Of a stretch of DNA of 64,000 nucleotides, positions 10,563 through 19,755 are shown piece by piece. The stretch's first letter is position 1. Each line of letters begins with the position of its first letter. The notes under the pieces are model-generated. The model was not told where the DNA came from, ran no database searches, and saw only the letters and a list, made by a program, of their open reading frames with translations. This stretch comes from Agrobacterium leguminum (GTDB lineage: Bacteria; Pseudomonadota; Alphaproteobacteria; Rhizobiales; Rhizobiaceae): assembly GCF_015704895.1 (NCBI RefSeq), contig NZ_JADQWB010000009.1, positions 1 through 64,000 of the forward strand, read 5' to 3'. The translations under genes were made by a program, and so were the position numbers.

Positions 10563-10585
10563 GCTTGACGTTTATTCTGTCAAGC
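10563..10585. promoter_or_regulatory. Perfect inverted repeat in the divergent promoter region
   Basis: GCTTGAC-N9-GTCAAGC sits midway between the two divergent genes and overlaps a TTGACG that could be a -35 box. It is unlike the two TGAAA palindromes, so it may bind a second regulator. Confidence 0.4.
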
Positions 10586-10634
10586 CGCAAAACATTATAA
10601 ATCGAATTAAGCAGAGGAGCTTCCGTTCGATTTA

Positions 10635-10648
10635 TGAAAATGTTTTCA
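10635..10648 (+). promoter_or_regulatory. Candidate LacI-type operator of the binding-protein gene
   Basis: TGAAAATGTTTTCA matches a LacI-family operator form (arms TGAAAA and TTTTCA) and ends two bases before the GGGAGG ribosome site of the binding-protein gene. A repressor here would block transcription just before the start codon. Confidence 0.6.
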
Positions 10649-10662
10649 TTGGGAGGATGAGC

Positions 10663-11943
10663 ATGATGAAATTGTTTTCGGGCGTCAGCGCCCTCGTAGT
10701 GGCCTCTGTCGCCGGTCTTGCGACGGCCCAGGCTGAGACCCGCACGATTACTTTCCTTTTTACGGATGACGACCAGGGTTATGTGCAGCGCATGTCGGAA
10801 CTCAGCAAGGAGTTCGAGACGGCCAATCCGGGCGTGAAGATCAATTTCGTGTCTTCGGGTTATGATGCGGTTTCCAAGCAACTACCGGTGCAGCTGGCGG
10901 TGGGCGAAGGTCCTGATATCGCCAAGATCACCGACTGGCAGCTCGCGCCCTATTATCTCGACATGCGCCCCTATATGAAGGATGCGGAAGCCTTCGCGAA
11001 GCTGCACGGTTCCAGCCTCAACCAGCTTCGCCTGCCGAATGTCAACGATCCGCAGTCGATCAACGGTTACATGGCGTCGCAGACGCTCAACCTGCCCTTC
11101 GTCAACAAGACCCTGTTCGAGCAGGCGGGCGAACCCTTGCCCGGCCCGACCGCTAAGTTCAGCGAGATCGTCGAGGCTTCCGCCCGTGTCGCCAAGGCGA
11201 CCGGCGTGCAGATTCCCTTCACCATGGACCGTTCCGGCCACCGCTTCTCCGGCGGCGCCTTTGCTTATGGCGCGACCTATGTGAAGGACGGCAAGTTCAG
11301 CTTCCCGGACGATGCGGCGAAAAAATATATCGCCGATATCTATTCATGGACGCAGAATGGCAGCTTCCCCAAGGAAATGTGGGGTGCGGCCGGCGGTTCG
11401 CAGTACAAGAACATGGGTGACGAGTTCGTCAACGGCAATGTCGTGACCTATCTGGCCGGCAACTGGATGGTCAATCCGTTCCAGAACAAGATTGGCGACA
11501 GTTTCGAATGGACGGCGATCAATGCGCCCTGCGGCGAGGCCGGATGCTACGCCATGCCCGGCGGCACCGCCATTGTCGGCTTCAAGCGCACCAAATATCC
11601 GGAAGATGTGGCTCACTTCATCGAATTCCTCGGCTCCGAAAAGGTGCAGCGGGAAATCGCCGAGAACTACGTCATCCTGACCGGCGCGGAGATCGTCGAT
11701 CCGCAATACAAGCTGAAGAGCGAAGACGCCAAGGCGGCGATGAAGGTCTTCCTCGACAACAAGAAGAACGTGCCGCAGGCGGCTCGCGATTTCGAACGCG
11801 CCAAGGGCGGCAGCGCCATGTATCAGCAGATCGTGCAGCGCATGAGCCAGCTCATCGTCGGCGAGTTGACGCTCGACCAGACCTACAAGGTTCTGGAAGA
11901 TGACGTCGCCAAGATCAACGAGGCCGTCGCGGTCAAGAAATAA
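10663..11943 (+). CDS. Extracellular sugar-binding protein of the ABC transporter
   Basis: A 426-residue family 1 solute-binding protein. The signal peptide MMKLFSGVSALVVASVAG ends near ATAQAE. The mature part starts with ITFLFTDDDQGYVQRMSELS and includes VGEGPDIAKI, typical of CUT1 binding proteins. ATG 10663 is chosen because GGGAGG at 10651-10656 is then six bases away; the ATG at 10657 touches it. It is divergent from the hydrolase/permease operon and shares its regulatory region, so it should deliver the pectin-derived oligosaccharide to the permeases. A strong hairpin follows. Confidence 0.93.
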   Translation: MMKLFSGVSALVVASVAGLATAQAETRTITFLFTDDDQGYVQRMSELSKEFETANPGVKINFVSSGYDAVSKQLPVQLAVGEGPDIAKITDWQLAPYYLDMRPYMKDAEAFAKLHGSSLNQLRLPNVNDPQSINGYMASQTLNLPFVNKTLFEQAGEPLPGPTAKFSEIVEASARVAKATGVQIPFTMDRSGHRFSGGAFAYGATYVKDGKFSFPDDAAKKYIADIYSWTQNGSFPKEMWGAAGGSQYKNMGDEFVNGNVVTYLAGNWMVNPFQNKIGDSFEWTAINAPCGEAGCYAMPGGTAIVGFKRTKYPEDVAHFIEFLGSEKVQREIAENYVILTGAEIVDPQYKLKSEDAKAAMKVFLDNKKNVPQAARDFERAKGGSAMYQQIVQRMSQLIVGELTLDQTYKVLEDDVAKINEAVAVKK

Positions 11944-11986
11944 CGGCCCGACCGTCCGCCTCCGGCGGAATGATGAAGCTCTCGAA

Positions 11987-12019
11987 CGATATGCCCGGAG
12001 CGGTGCTCCGGGCATATCG
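11987..12019 (+). terminator. Strong hairpin after the binding-protein gene
   Basis: A perfect 15-bp stem with a 3-base GGT loop; the core is GCCCGGAGC/GCTCCGGGC and the outer part CGATAT/ATATCG. No clean T-run follows immediately (CGCCGTTTCTTTCC), so it may act as a terminator or as an mRNA 3' end stabiliser. Confidence 0.7.
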
Positions 12020-12196
12020 CGCCGTTTCTTTCCGAAGGCGGCGCATTTTCGCTGGAGGAATTGCCGCAGGGAGCCGTTCCCGGCAACCCATCGAAAAACT
12101 GAAATACGCTCCGTTTAAACCTGACGATGAGGCGCGCGGAACGCTGCACCGCCTGTTTTCGTCACGCGTCACTCGCTGAAAATCATAGGATTCGTC

Positions 12197-14179
12197 ATGG
12201 CCAGACTGAAGATGTCGTCTTTCTTTTCCGCACGCTCGAGCCTGCTCGCCTCCGTCGCATTGCTGGTTCTGGTTCCGGGCGCGCAGGCGTTCGATCGCAC
12301 CGGGCCCGCAGGTGAGGGTTATGCCATCACGGTGCCGGAACCGGCGGCAACATATCCGCTGCCGCTTGCCGACAATTATCGCAACCAGACCGGCAAGAAT
12401 GAGAAGGGCGAGGCGGTTCGCGCCTATGATGACCGGGACAACCCGATCATCGAAATCCTCTCCGGTTTCAACCGCATCTGGACGCTTGGCGATGAAAAAT
12501 GGGCGGATGGCGGGGCCAATGGCGATGGCCCGGCGGATTTCAGCCATGTGAAGATCGTCGATCCCGCTGTCTGGCAGGAAAACATGCGTTACGTGCTGTC
12601 CGTCACCGGCGAGAACCGCACCCGCGCCGCCGCTTTCGAAGCTTATATGAACGACCGGCGTTCGCAGGGTTACAGCGTCATCGACGGCATGGGTCCGCTT
12701 GCCGCCTGGTATCGCGAAGGGGCGGGCGCGACGACGACGATCAATCATACCCTCGCTGATTTCGACCCGAACGAGGTCATCGCCCGCAAGGAAGACGACA
12801 AGGGCACCGAGGCGGGTGCAGCCGATAGCGAACTGAAGGATTTCGTCGCCTTCATGAAGGTGATCCGCGGCCCGGAGGGCACGACGTCGCCGGCGAAATA
12901 TTTCTATTCCACACCACGGCCCTGGCGCATGAACGACAAAGGCGAGGTGATCGAGACCGGCAAGGAAACGATTGGCGACCGCAGCTTCGAAAGCCATGAG
13001 AGCGATCCGGGCGTCATCGTGCCGGCGCTGAAATATGCGCGGGAAAATCGCGGGCGCGGCAAGGACGGTGGTTTTCCGAGCGGGCATACCAATGCCGCCT
13101 ATCTTGCCGCCATTGCCTATGCCTATGCGGTGCCGGAGCGCTTTTCCGAATTGCTGACGGCTGCCTCCGAACTCGGCGAGAGCCGCATCGTCGCCGGCAT
13201 GCATTCGCCGCTCGACGTGATCGGCGGCCGCATCACCGCAACCGCAATGGCTGCCGCCATGTTGCAGGACCCCAAAAATGCCGAGGTGAAGAAGGCCGCG
13301 CATGCGGCCTTGCAGGCCTATTTCGCCAAACGCCTGCCGCAGGGCCAGTCGCTCATCGATTTCGCCCATGGCGCAAAGCCGGATGTCGACCAATTTGCCG
13401 ATGCGGCGAAGAACGGGGCGGATTATCGCAGGCGCATGACCTATTCCTTCAGCCGCGACAAGGCCGCAGGCGATGCGCCGATGGTGGTGCCGAAGGGGGC
13501 GGAGGTCCTGCTGGAGACGCGTCTGCCCTATCTCGATGCCGCCCAGCGCCGCGCCGTGCTGTTTTCCACTGGCATCGAGGCCGGTTATCCGCTGCTGGAT
13601 GACAGCAATGGCTGGGGTCGCATCAATCTGGTCGCTGCCGCCAGCGGTTACGGCGCGTTTGACGGCGATGTCGAGGTGACGATGGACGCTGCCGCCGGCG
13701 GGTTCAATGCGGCGGACAGATGGACGAACGATATTGCCGGGGCAGGGCGTCTTGTCAAATCCGGCAGCGGAGCGCTGACGCTCGGCGGCCATAACAGCTA
13801 TGGCGGCGGCACCATTCTCAGGGAGGGAACGCTGGTGGCGTCGTCCGCCGATGCACTTGGAACCGGCGGCGTGCTGGTCAGCGGCGGCACGCTTTCGCTC
13901 GGCGGAGAGACGGATCTTGTCATCGGCGGCGACTATGCGCAGTCGGGTGGCACGCTGGCGGTCGACCCGCAGAAGGCTACGCTTCGGATCAAGGGCAATG
14001 CGGTGCTGGATGGCGCGACGCTGAAGCTCGTTTTCGATGGCGGCGCGCCGGCCGCCGGCACGCGGTTCGACGTGATCTCCGCCAACGGCCTGACCGGGAC
14101 ATTTGCCACGATAGATGCGGGCAATGTGAAGCTGCGGCCGGTCTATACCGGCTCGGCACTGTCGGTGGTGGTCGAATAA
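12197..14179 (+). CDS. PAP2/class A acid phosphatase with autotransporter-type repeats
   Basis: A 660-residue secreted protein. The signal peptide ends near PGAQAF (about residue 34). The phosphatase motifs are FPSGHTNAAY and GESRIVAGMHSPLDVIGG, containing the catalytic His and the Ser-Arg...His...Asp set of the PAP2/acid phosphatase superfamily. From about residue 510 it carries glycine-rich autotransporter-associated strands (SGSGALTLGGHNSYGGGTIL, then GVLVSGGTLSLGG). The usual C-terminal 12-strand barrel is missing, so export to the surface by its own barrel is not possible. It may be periplasmic or released. The gene stands alone between two hairpins. Confidence 0.88.
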   Translation: MARLKMSSFFSARSSLLASVALLVLVPGAQAFDRTGPAGEGYAITVPEPAATYPLPLADNYRNQTGKNEKGEAVRAYDDRDNPIIEILSGFNRIWTLGDEKWADGGANGDGPADFSHVKIVDPAVWQENMRYVLSVTGENRTRAAAFEAYMNDRRSQGYSVIDGMGPLAAWYREGAGATTTINHTLADFDPNEVIARKEDDKGTEAGAADSELKDFVAFMKVIRGPEGTTSPAKYFYSTPRPWRMNDKGEVIETGKETIGDRSFESHESDPGVIVPALKYARENRGRGKDGGFPSGHTNAAYLAAIAYAYAVPERFSELLTAASELGESRIVAGMHSPLDVIGGRITATAMAAAMLQDPKNAEVKKAAHAALQAYFAKRLPQGQSLIDFAHGAKPDVDQFADAAKNGADYRRRMTYSFSRDKAAGDAPMVVPKGAEVLLETRLPYLDAAQRRAVLFSTGIEAGYPLLDDSNGWGRINLVAAASGYGAFDGDVEVTMDAAAGGFNAADRWTNDIAGAGRLVKSGSGALTLGGHNSYGGGTILREGTLVASSADALGTGGVLVSGGTLSLGGETDLVIGGDYAQSGGTLAVDPQKATLRIKGNAVLDGATLKLVFDGGAPAAGTRFDVISANGLTGTFATIDAGNVKLRPVYTGSALSVVVE

Positions 14180-14194
14180 GCCGATACAAGAGGC

Positions 14195-14229
14195 CCCCCG
14201 GGCGCGGCTTAAGCCGCCGCGCCCGGGGG
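14195..14229. terminator. Bidirectional terminator
   Basis: Fourteen-base arms CCCCCGGGCGCGGC and GCCGCGCCCGGGGG flank a 7-base loop. It lies between the convergent ends of the phosphatase gene and the MFS gene. There is no T-run on either side. Confidence 0.75.
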
Positions 14230-14236
14230 CTTAGGT

Positions 14237-15460
14237 TCAAGAATTCTGCCGTCGCATCAGCAGGAAGATGACCGGTGCGGCGAGCACCGAAACGATGGCG
14301 GCAATGATGAAGGAGGCCTGATAGCCGAATTTTTCGGCGATCGCGCCTGCGCCCAGCCCGCCGATCATGCCGACAACGCCATCCATGCACTGGAACAGGG
14401 TGAAATCGACCCCGGCCTGCCGGGGGTCGGACCAGCCCATGAAGCAGGCGTAAAGCGCGACGAAGCCGATGGACATGATGCCCGACGAGCTTGCCACCGC
14501 AACCGCCATGACGACCCATTGCGAAATATCGCGATGAACGCTGAAATAGGCGAAAAGGCACAACAGCGCCGTCTGCACGAAGATGGCGATCAGCAGGATT
14601 CGTGATGCCCCGTAGAGGCGTACCAGCGTGCCGCCGAGCAGCGCGCCGGCGAAACCGACGATCATGCTGCCCACGCCATTCAGCGCGCCGATGGTGGCGA
14701 GATCGAAACCGTAATCGACCAGGAACGGGCCGAGCATTGCCAGACCCCATTTCTGCGCGGCGACATAAACGGCCGCGACCAGAAGGCCGGTGCGGACTTC
14801 CCGTCGCTTGAGCGCGTTTTTGATCGATGGCAGGTGGTCCCGTGTTTGCGTGACCGTTCTTGCCGCCGGGCCGAGCAGGAAGGGGAGCGCGAGCAGGATG
14901 ACCAGCCCGGCCATGACCAGCGTGGCGCTCGTCCAGCCGGCGCGCTCCACCAGCACCAGAAACAGGCCGGCACCGATGGCGGAGCCGAGATAGGAGCCGC
15001 CCACCTGTGCGGCATTGCCCCAGCCATGATGCTCTTCCGCCAGCGTTTCGACCGCATAGCCGTCGCAGGCGATGTCGACGGTCGCCGTCACCAGCGCGAT
15101 CACCGACAGGATGGCGATTGCGACGGAAACCGGCGACGGGCCGGTGAAGGCAAGAACGGCGAGGCCGCAGGCGCAGGCGGCGATACCCGTGCCGACGATC
15201 ACCCGCGACCGGTTCCTGCCGACGGGCGGCAGCCGGTAACGCTCCACATGCGGCGACCAGAGGAATTTCAGCGCCCAGGGGAGAACGACGAGATAAAGCA
15301 GGCCGATCTGGTCCAGCGGCAGTCCGGCGGTTCTGAGCACCGCCGGCAGGCCGAGAAAGGTCAGCCCGCCAATCACGCTCTGGCCGACATAAAGCCCGCC
15401 GACCGCCACGAAGACGGCGGCCGGCGACGGCTTGGTTGTGGCAGGGTTCTGCTGCAGCAT
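14237..15460 (-). CDS. MFS transporter, RhtX/FptX-like siderophore importer
   Basis: A 407-residue, 12-segment major facilitator protein. The loop after segment 2 reads [20 protein letters not shown], which resembles the inner-membrane ferric-siderophore importers RhtX (rhizobactin) and FptX (pyochelin). It is the last gene of the sigma-FecR-receptor unit; its ATG overlaps the receptor stop by one base (TGATG). The likely role is to carry the ferric siderophore from the periplasm to the cytoplasm, replacing an ABC system. The exact siderophore is unknown. Confidence 0.85.
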   Translation of the reverse strand: MLQQNPATTKPSPAAVFVAVGGLYVGQSVIGGLTFLGLPAVLRTAGLPLDQIGLLYLVVLPWALKFLWSPHVERYRLPPVGRNRSRVIVGTGIAACACGLAVLAFTGPSPVSVAIAILSVIALVTATVDIACDGYAVETLAEEHHGWGNAAQVGGSYLGSAIGAGLFLVLVERAGWTSATLVMAGLVILLALPFLLGPAARTVTQTRDHLPSIKNALKRREVRTGLLVAAVYVAAQKWGLAMLGPFLVDYGFDLATIGALNGVGSMIVGFAGALLGGTLVRLYGASRILLIAIFVQTALLCLFAYFSVHRDISQWVVMAVAVASSSGIMSIGFVALYACFMGWSDPRQAGVDFTLFQCMDGVVGMIGGLGAGAIAEKFGYQASFIIAAIVSVLAAPVIFLLMRRQNS

Positions 15461-17889
15461 CAGAAGCGATACCGGATGCTGCCGACGACCTTGCGGCCTT
15501 CGTCATAATAGCAGAAGCCCGTGGTGCAGACCTGTTTCACCTCGTCGAGAAGGTTGGTGGCGTTGATCTGCAGTTTCACGCCTTCCAGCGAGGGCAGGGC
15601 CTTGCCGAGATCGTAGCGCAGCGAGGCGTCGACGAAGGTGCGGGCCTCGTTGTCGAGAATGGGGGTGTGCTGGTTGTCGCCGAAGCTCGATCCGACATAA
15701 CGCAGCCCCGCGCCGATGCCGAGGCCTTCGAGCGCGCCGCTCTGGAACTCGTAATCGGCCCACAGCGAGAAGGTGTGATAGGGCGAGGAATTGAGCTGCT
15801 TGCCCACCGTTTCCGACGTCAGTTTGGTGATTTCAACGTCGTTATAGGAATAGGAGCCGATGAGGCTCCAGCCATTGTCGAGCGAGGCCGTGGCTTCGAG
15901 TTCCACGCCGCGCGAGCGCAGGTCGAGCTGGCGCAGCAGGTTGATGCCGGACGAGGTCTCGTAGACCGTCGCATTGTCCTGATCGAGATTGAAGAAGGCG
16001 GCGCTCAGCAGGGCGTTATATTGCGGCAGGGCATATTTCACGCCGAGCTCATATTGCTTGCCGACCGTCGGCTGCGCCTGGCCCGTTACCGTTCCCGTGG
16101 TGATGATGACGCCCGGATTGGCGACGAAGGAGGTGCCGTAGCTGACATAGGGCATCACGCCGCTGTCAAAGACATAACCGAGGCTGGCGCGGCCGGTCGT
16201 CTTGGTTTCATCGCCGTCATAGGTGGGAGCCGTTGCGTCTCCGACGGTCTGGGCCTGATATTCGGTGTCCAGCCAGTCGTGGCGGATGCCGGCCGTCAGG
16301 CGCCAGCGGTCGATTTCGACCTGATCCTGCGCATAGATGCCGAGCGTGTTCATCCGCTGGGTCAATATCAGCGATACATCCGGCATATAGGTATAGGTGT
16401 CGGTGAACAGGCCCGGCCCGCTGCCCTGTGTCGAGGTGTAGGACATGTGGCTGAAGTCGATACCCGTCAGCAGCGTATGTTTCGCAGGGCCAGTGTCGAA
16501 TTCTGTCTTCAGGTAATTGTCGGCGGAGACGCCTTCATTGTCCTCGATGGTGATGCCGGGATAGTTGGCGAAGACCCATTGCTGGTCGGCCGAAAGGGCC
16601 GAATAACGCGCCTTGCTGTAGAAGGTGACGTTGTCGTTGATTTCATGCTCGAACTCATAGCCGATACGCCATTGTTTCTGCTCGAAATCATTAAAACGGG
16701 AATCGCCGCCATAAACCGGCGTCGCGCCGATCGACTTGCCGTCGCTGCCGTAATTGTTGATGTACCCCCAGGTGCCGCCGGTGGTGCTGTCCATATATTC
16801 GCCGAGCAGCGTCAGCTTGGTGCCGGCATCCGGCTGGAAGGTGAAGGCCGGCGCGATGAACAGCCGGTCGTCCTTGATGGCGCTGATTTCGTTGCGGCCG
16901 TCGCGGGCCACCCCGGTCAGGCGGTAAAGCATGGTCTTCTCGTCATCGACGGCGCCGGAAAGATCGAAAGCGCCCTGCACGCGGCCGAAAGAGCCATATT
17001 GCAGCTCCACCTCGCGCAGCGTCTCTTCGGTCGGGCGTTTCGAGATGATATCGACGATGCCGCCGGAGCTGCTGGCACCATAGATGGAGGCGGCGGGACC
17101 GCGCAGGATGGAAACCGCTTCCACGCCATAGGGCTCAAGCCGGGCGCTGCCGTTCTGGCTGCTGACCTGCCGCAGGCCGTCGCGGAAGATGCCGGTGGTG
17201 CTGAGATCGGTGCCGCGCACCTTGAAGGCGTCGAAACGCGGCTCCGCGCCATATTGGCCGATGCGCGCGCCGGGCGTGTAGTTCAGCGCTTCCGAGAGGT
17301 TCTGCGGCCTCAGGTCATCGAGCTGCTTGCGGCTGACGGTGGTGATCGACTGGGCGGTTTCGGCGACCGGCGTATCGGTCTTGGTGGCGGTGCGGCCGGA
17401 TTTGCCGACATAGCCATTGCTCTCGATGATGCCCCTGGCGCCTTCAAGGCCGGTGCCCTGCACGGTGATCGGCGCAAGCAGGGTGCTGCCGGCGGCAGCC
17501 GAGCCGCCGCTTTCGCCGGTCTGGCTGGCGGGATCGAAAATGCGGACGGTATTGCCGCCGGCCAATGCATAGTTCAGTCCCGATCCGGCCAGAAGCCCGC
17601 TGACGGCCGCCGATACGCTGAGCGTGCCCTTGACGCCGGCCGTGCTGCGGCCCCTGGTGATCGCGGAGGGGTAGACCATGCGCAGATTGGCCTGGCGGCC
17701 GAAGCTGAGAATGGCGTTTTCCAGCGGTCCTGCGGGAATGGAGACGGTGACGGTGGCGGGTGCGCCGCTTGCGGCGGGCGGTGTCTGCGCGCTGGCGGTC
17801 GTGGCGCCCGGACCTGCGGCGACGATACCCCCGATGATCGCCGTCGTCGTCAGCCAGAACCAGCCGCGTGCCTGCTTGCCCAAATTCAT
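15460..17889 (-). CDS. TonB-dependent siderophore receptor with signalling (STN) domain
   Basis: An 809-residue outer-membrane receptor. The signal peptide ends near TTASAQ. An STN domain (about 47-115; [20 protein letters not shown]) contacts the FecR protein. The plug follows ([38 protein letters not shown]), then a 22-strand barrel ending in SIRYRF with the usual terminal Phe. ATG 17889 is preceded by GAGGG. The STN domain and the neighbouring fecR and sigma genes mark it as a transducing receptor that senses its own ligand. A conserved bipartite motif lies about 56 bases upstream of the start. Confidence 0.95.
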   Translation of the reverse strand: MNLGKQARGWFWLTTTAIIGGIVAAGPGATTASAQTPPAASGAPATVTVSIPAGPLENAILSFGRQANLRMVYPSAITRGRSTAGVKGTLSVSAAVSGLLAGSGLNYALAGGNTVRIFDPASQTGESGGSAAAGSTLLAPITVQGTGLEGARGIIESNGYVGKSGRTATKTDTPVAETAQSITTVSRKQLDDLRPQNLSEALNYTPGARIGQYGAEPRFDAFKVRGTDLSTTGIFRDGLRQVSSQNGSARLEPYGVEAVSILRGPAASIYGASSSGGIVDIISKRPTEETLREVELQYGSFGRVQGAFDLSGAVDDEKTMLYRLTGVARDGRNEISAIKDDRLFIAPAFTFQPDAGTKLTLLGEYMDSTTGGTWGYINNYGSDGKSIGATPVYGGDSRFNDFEQKQWRIGYEFEHEINDNVTFYSKARYSALSADQQWVFANYPGITIEDNEGVSADNYLKTEFDTGPAKHTLLTGIDFSHMSYTSTQGSGPGLFTDTYTYMPDVSLILTQRMNTLGIYAQDQVEIDRWRLTAGIRHDWLDTEYQAQTVGDATAPTYDGDETKTTGRASLGYVFDSGVMPYVSYGTSFVANPGVIITTGTVTGQAQPTVGKQYELGVKYALPQYNALLSAAFFNLDQDNATVYETSSGINLLRQLDLRSRGVELEATASLDNGWSLIGSYSYNDVEITKLTSETVGKQLNSSPYHTFSLWADYEFQSGALEGLGIGAGLRYVGSSFGDNQHTPILDNEARTFVDASLRYDLGKALPSLEGVKLQINATNLLDEVKQVCTTGFCYYDEGRKVVGSIRYRF

Positions 17890-17945
17890 GTCATTCCCTC
17901 TCACTCGTGATCTCATGCCGCCCGCTGAAACGGGTCCTGATTGCC

Positions 17946-17973
17946 TAGAGTGAAAAGACGGGCCGACTCCTGA
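17946..17973 (-). promoter_or_regulatory. Candidate ECF sigma promoter of the receptor gene
   Basis: On the minus strand this reads TCAGG-N12-TTTTCACTCTA. The same two blocks with exactly the same 12-base spacer occur in front of fecR (19017-19044). The distance to the start codon is 56 bases here and 49 there. Confidence 0.6.
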
Positions 17974-17998
17974 CGTCGGATCTGCGAAAAAAGTTATT

Positions 17999-18967
17999 TT
18001 ATCGCGAGCGGACGAAAACCAGCATTCCGGAAAGCCGCGATACGGAAACGGGAAGGCTCTCTTCGAGAATGGTGAGGGCCTGATCCGTGTCCTTCAGGTC
18101 GAAGATGCCGGAGACGTGCTGCCTCGCCGCCGCCTCATCGAGGATGACGATGCGGCCCCGGCGATATTGCGAGAGAATATCGAGAACCTCGCGCAGCGGC
18201 TGGCCGGAAAAGACGAGCTTGCCTTCGCGCCAGGCCATGCTGTTGGCGACATCCTTGCGGGCGCGAACCAGCCGGCCGTCGCCGCCAAGGGTCACGGTCT
18301 CTCCGGGTGTCAGCACGGCGATCTCGGCGCCTGTGGTCACCTCCACCCGGCCTTCCTCCACCTGCACTTCCTGCGGCAGCGCGCCATTGCCGGTGCGCAC
18401 CGAATAATGGGTGCCGAGCGCCTTTGCCGTCAGCGCTCCATCCTCGACGATGAAAGGCCGCTCCGGGTTTTTGGCGACATCGAAATAGGCTTCGCCGCGA
18501 AGAAGGGTGATGCGCCTTTCCTTTTGCGAATAATGAACCGCAATCGCCGTGTCGGTGTTCAGGCTGATGCGGCTGCCGTCTTCCAGCGAAAGCATGCGTG
18601 TTTCGCCGATTTCGGTGTAATAATCCGCCTGCCAGCGGTCCTTCAATCCGCTTTTCTCCGCAAACAGCGCCGCAAGCCCGATGAGGCAGAGACCGGCAAC
18701 ACCCGCCAGCATTGCCCGGCGAGGTCCGCGCCGTTTTCGCTGTTCAACCGGCGCAAGCTCTATATCGCCAAGCTCGCCCCAGAGGCTCTGCATGTCCTCA
18801 TAGGCGCTGGCATGGGCGGCATCGGCCCGCAGCCAGACATGAAACGCCTCGCGCTCCGCTTCCGTCGCGTCTCTGGATTGCATACGCGCCACCCACAGCG
18901 CGGCCTCTTCGGCCAGAGCCTCATCGGTCAAGCCGTTATCCTTCAGACCGTCCGGGCGCTTGTTCAT
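17999..18967 (-). CDS. FecR family anti-sigma/sigma regulator
   Basis: A 322-residue FecR-like protein. The cytoplasmic N-terminal domain (about 13-65) contains EEAALWVARMQSRDATEAER and AFHVWLRADAAHASAYEDMQ, which bind the sigma factor. One membrane segment lies near residues 86-105 (AMLAGVAGLCLIGLAALFAE), and a periplasmic FecR domain follows (GEAYFDVAKNPERPFIVEDG). The C-terminus (VSGIFDLKDTDQALTILEES) is the part that meets the receptor STN domain. It lies between the sigma gene and the receptor gene, the standard order for cell-surface signalling. Confidence 0.95.
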   Translation of the reverse strand: MNKRPDGLKDNGLTDEALAEEAALWVARMQSRDATEAEREAFHVWLRADAAHASAYEDMQSLWGELGDIELAPVEQRKRRGPRRAMLAGVAGLCLIGLAALFAEKSGLKDRWQADYYTEIGETRMLSLEDGSRISLNTDTAIAVHYSQKERRITLLRGEAYFDVAKNPERPFIVEDGALTAKALGTHYSVRTGNGALPQEVQVEEGRVEVTTGAEIAVLTPGETVTLGGDGRLVRARKDVANSMAWREGKLVFSGQPLREVLDILSQYRRGRIVILDEAAARQHVSGIFDLKDTDQALTILEESLPVSVSRLSGMLVFVRSR

Positions 18968-19016
18968 GTCCTGATCTGCCGTTTGTTGCGTGCTGAGATG
19001 TGGTCCTTTTCCCTTA

Positions 19017-19044
19017 TAGAGTGAAAAAGGATGCGAACACCTGA
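19017..19044 (-). promoter_or_regulatory. Candidate ECF sigma promoter of fecR
   Basis: TCAGG-N12-TTTTCACTCTA on the minus strand, between the end of the sigma gene and the fecR start. It is identical in both blocks and in spacing to the motif upstream of the receptor gene. Confidence 0.6.
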
Positions 19045-19051
19045 TGCCGGT

Positions 19052-19558
19052 CTACATTTTTATTTGCGCGCGAACCTGACGGCAGTGCAGCAGCGCCTTG
19101 ATGATGTGTTTTTCCACCATGTTGCGGGAAATGCCGAGACGGGCGGCGATTTCGCCATTGGAATGGCCATGCAGGCGGCTGAGTACGAAGACCTGCTGGC
19201 AACGCTTGGGCAGGGCCTCGATGGCCCGCGCCATTAAAATAAGGTGCTGCCGCCCGGCGACGATCCGCTCCTGCCCCGGCTCTTCGCAGGCAACGGCAAA
19301 GCCCGCTTCGTAAGGTGCGAATAAGGGCCGCTCGCGCGACTGGCGAATGGCGGTCAGGCGGGCGACGGACCGGGCGATCTGGAAGAGATAGGCCTGTGGA
19401 TTGTCGATCAGCGTGGCATGAGAAACCTCCAGCGCCCGCAGCAGGGTTTCCTGCATGGCGTCGGCGGCGTCTTCCCGGTTCTGCAGGCGCCGGCGGAAAA
19501 ACCGCATCAGGCGGCTTTCCTCCTCGGCATCGAGAACCTGTAACAGGGCTTTGCTCAT
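19052..19558 (-). CDS. FecI-like ECF sigma factor
   Basis: A 168-residue extracytoplasmic-function sigma factor. Region 2 is seen in LMRFFRRRLQNREDAADAMQ and YLFQIARSVARL. Region 4 has the helix-turn-helix SNGEIAARLGISRNMVEKHI. It should direct RNA polymerase to fecR and receptor promoters when the receptor signals ligand binding. ATG 19558 is used; an upstream ATG at 19591 is possible and neither has a good ribosome site. An iron-operator-like palindrome lies about 60 to 95 bases upstream, so the gene is probably itself iron-repressed. Confidence 0.93.
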   Translation of the reverse strand: MSKALLQVLDAEEESRLMRFFRRRLQNREDAADAMQETLLRALEVSHATLIDNPQAYLFQIARSVARLTAIRQSRERPLFAPYEAGFAVACEEPGQERIVAGRQHLILMARAIEALPKRCQQVFVLSRLHGHSNGEIAARLGISRNMVEKHIIKALLHCRQVRAQIKM

Positions 19559-19620
19559 CAATCGACCCGGTGGCGTATTGGCTTGGCGCATGAAGCAGCC
19601 GGATATGCTGCGTCATGTCG

Positions 19621-19653
19621 CGATAAACATGATAGTTGTAATCATATTTATCG
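19621..19653 (-). promoter_or_regulatory. Iron-responsive operator-like palindrome (TGA-N9-TCA core)
   Basis: The core TGA-N9-TCA at 19630-19644 fits the IRO box bound by RirA in rhizobia. It lies at the centre of a longer palindrome with arms CGATAAA (19621-19627) and TTTATCG (19647-19653), all sharing one centre at 19637. The core alone would occur by chance about once in 4 kb; the added symmetry and the place before a FecI-type gene make it credible. Fur, Mur or Irr binding is also possible. Confidence 0.6.
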
Positions 19654-19755
19654 CCTTCGGATGCAAGCTACCAACCAGTAAAAAACCGGGGGCGAAATCA
19701 GGCTCACGTTTCCGTGATGATTGTTGCGGGATTACATCAGGCCGCCTGGGCTGAG

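Noticed and set aside
11933..13792. 619-residue minus-strand frame opposite the PAP2 gene
   Set aside because: Shadow frame with no recognisable domain; the plus strand carries the phosphatase motifs and a signal peptide.
15436..17910. 824-residue plus-strand frame opposite the TonB receptor
   Set aside because: It mirrors the receptor gene exactly and has repetitive G-x-x-D/E-rich composition typical of a shadow frame; the receptor has signal peptide, plug and barrel motifs.
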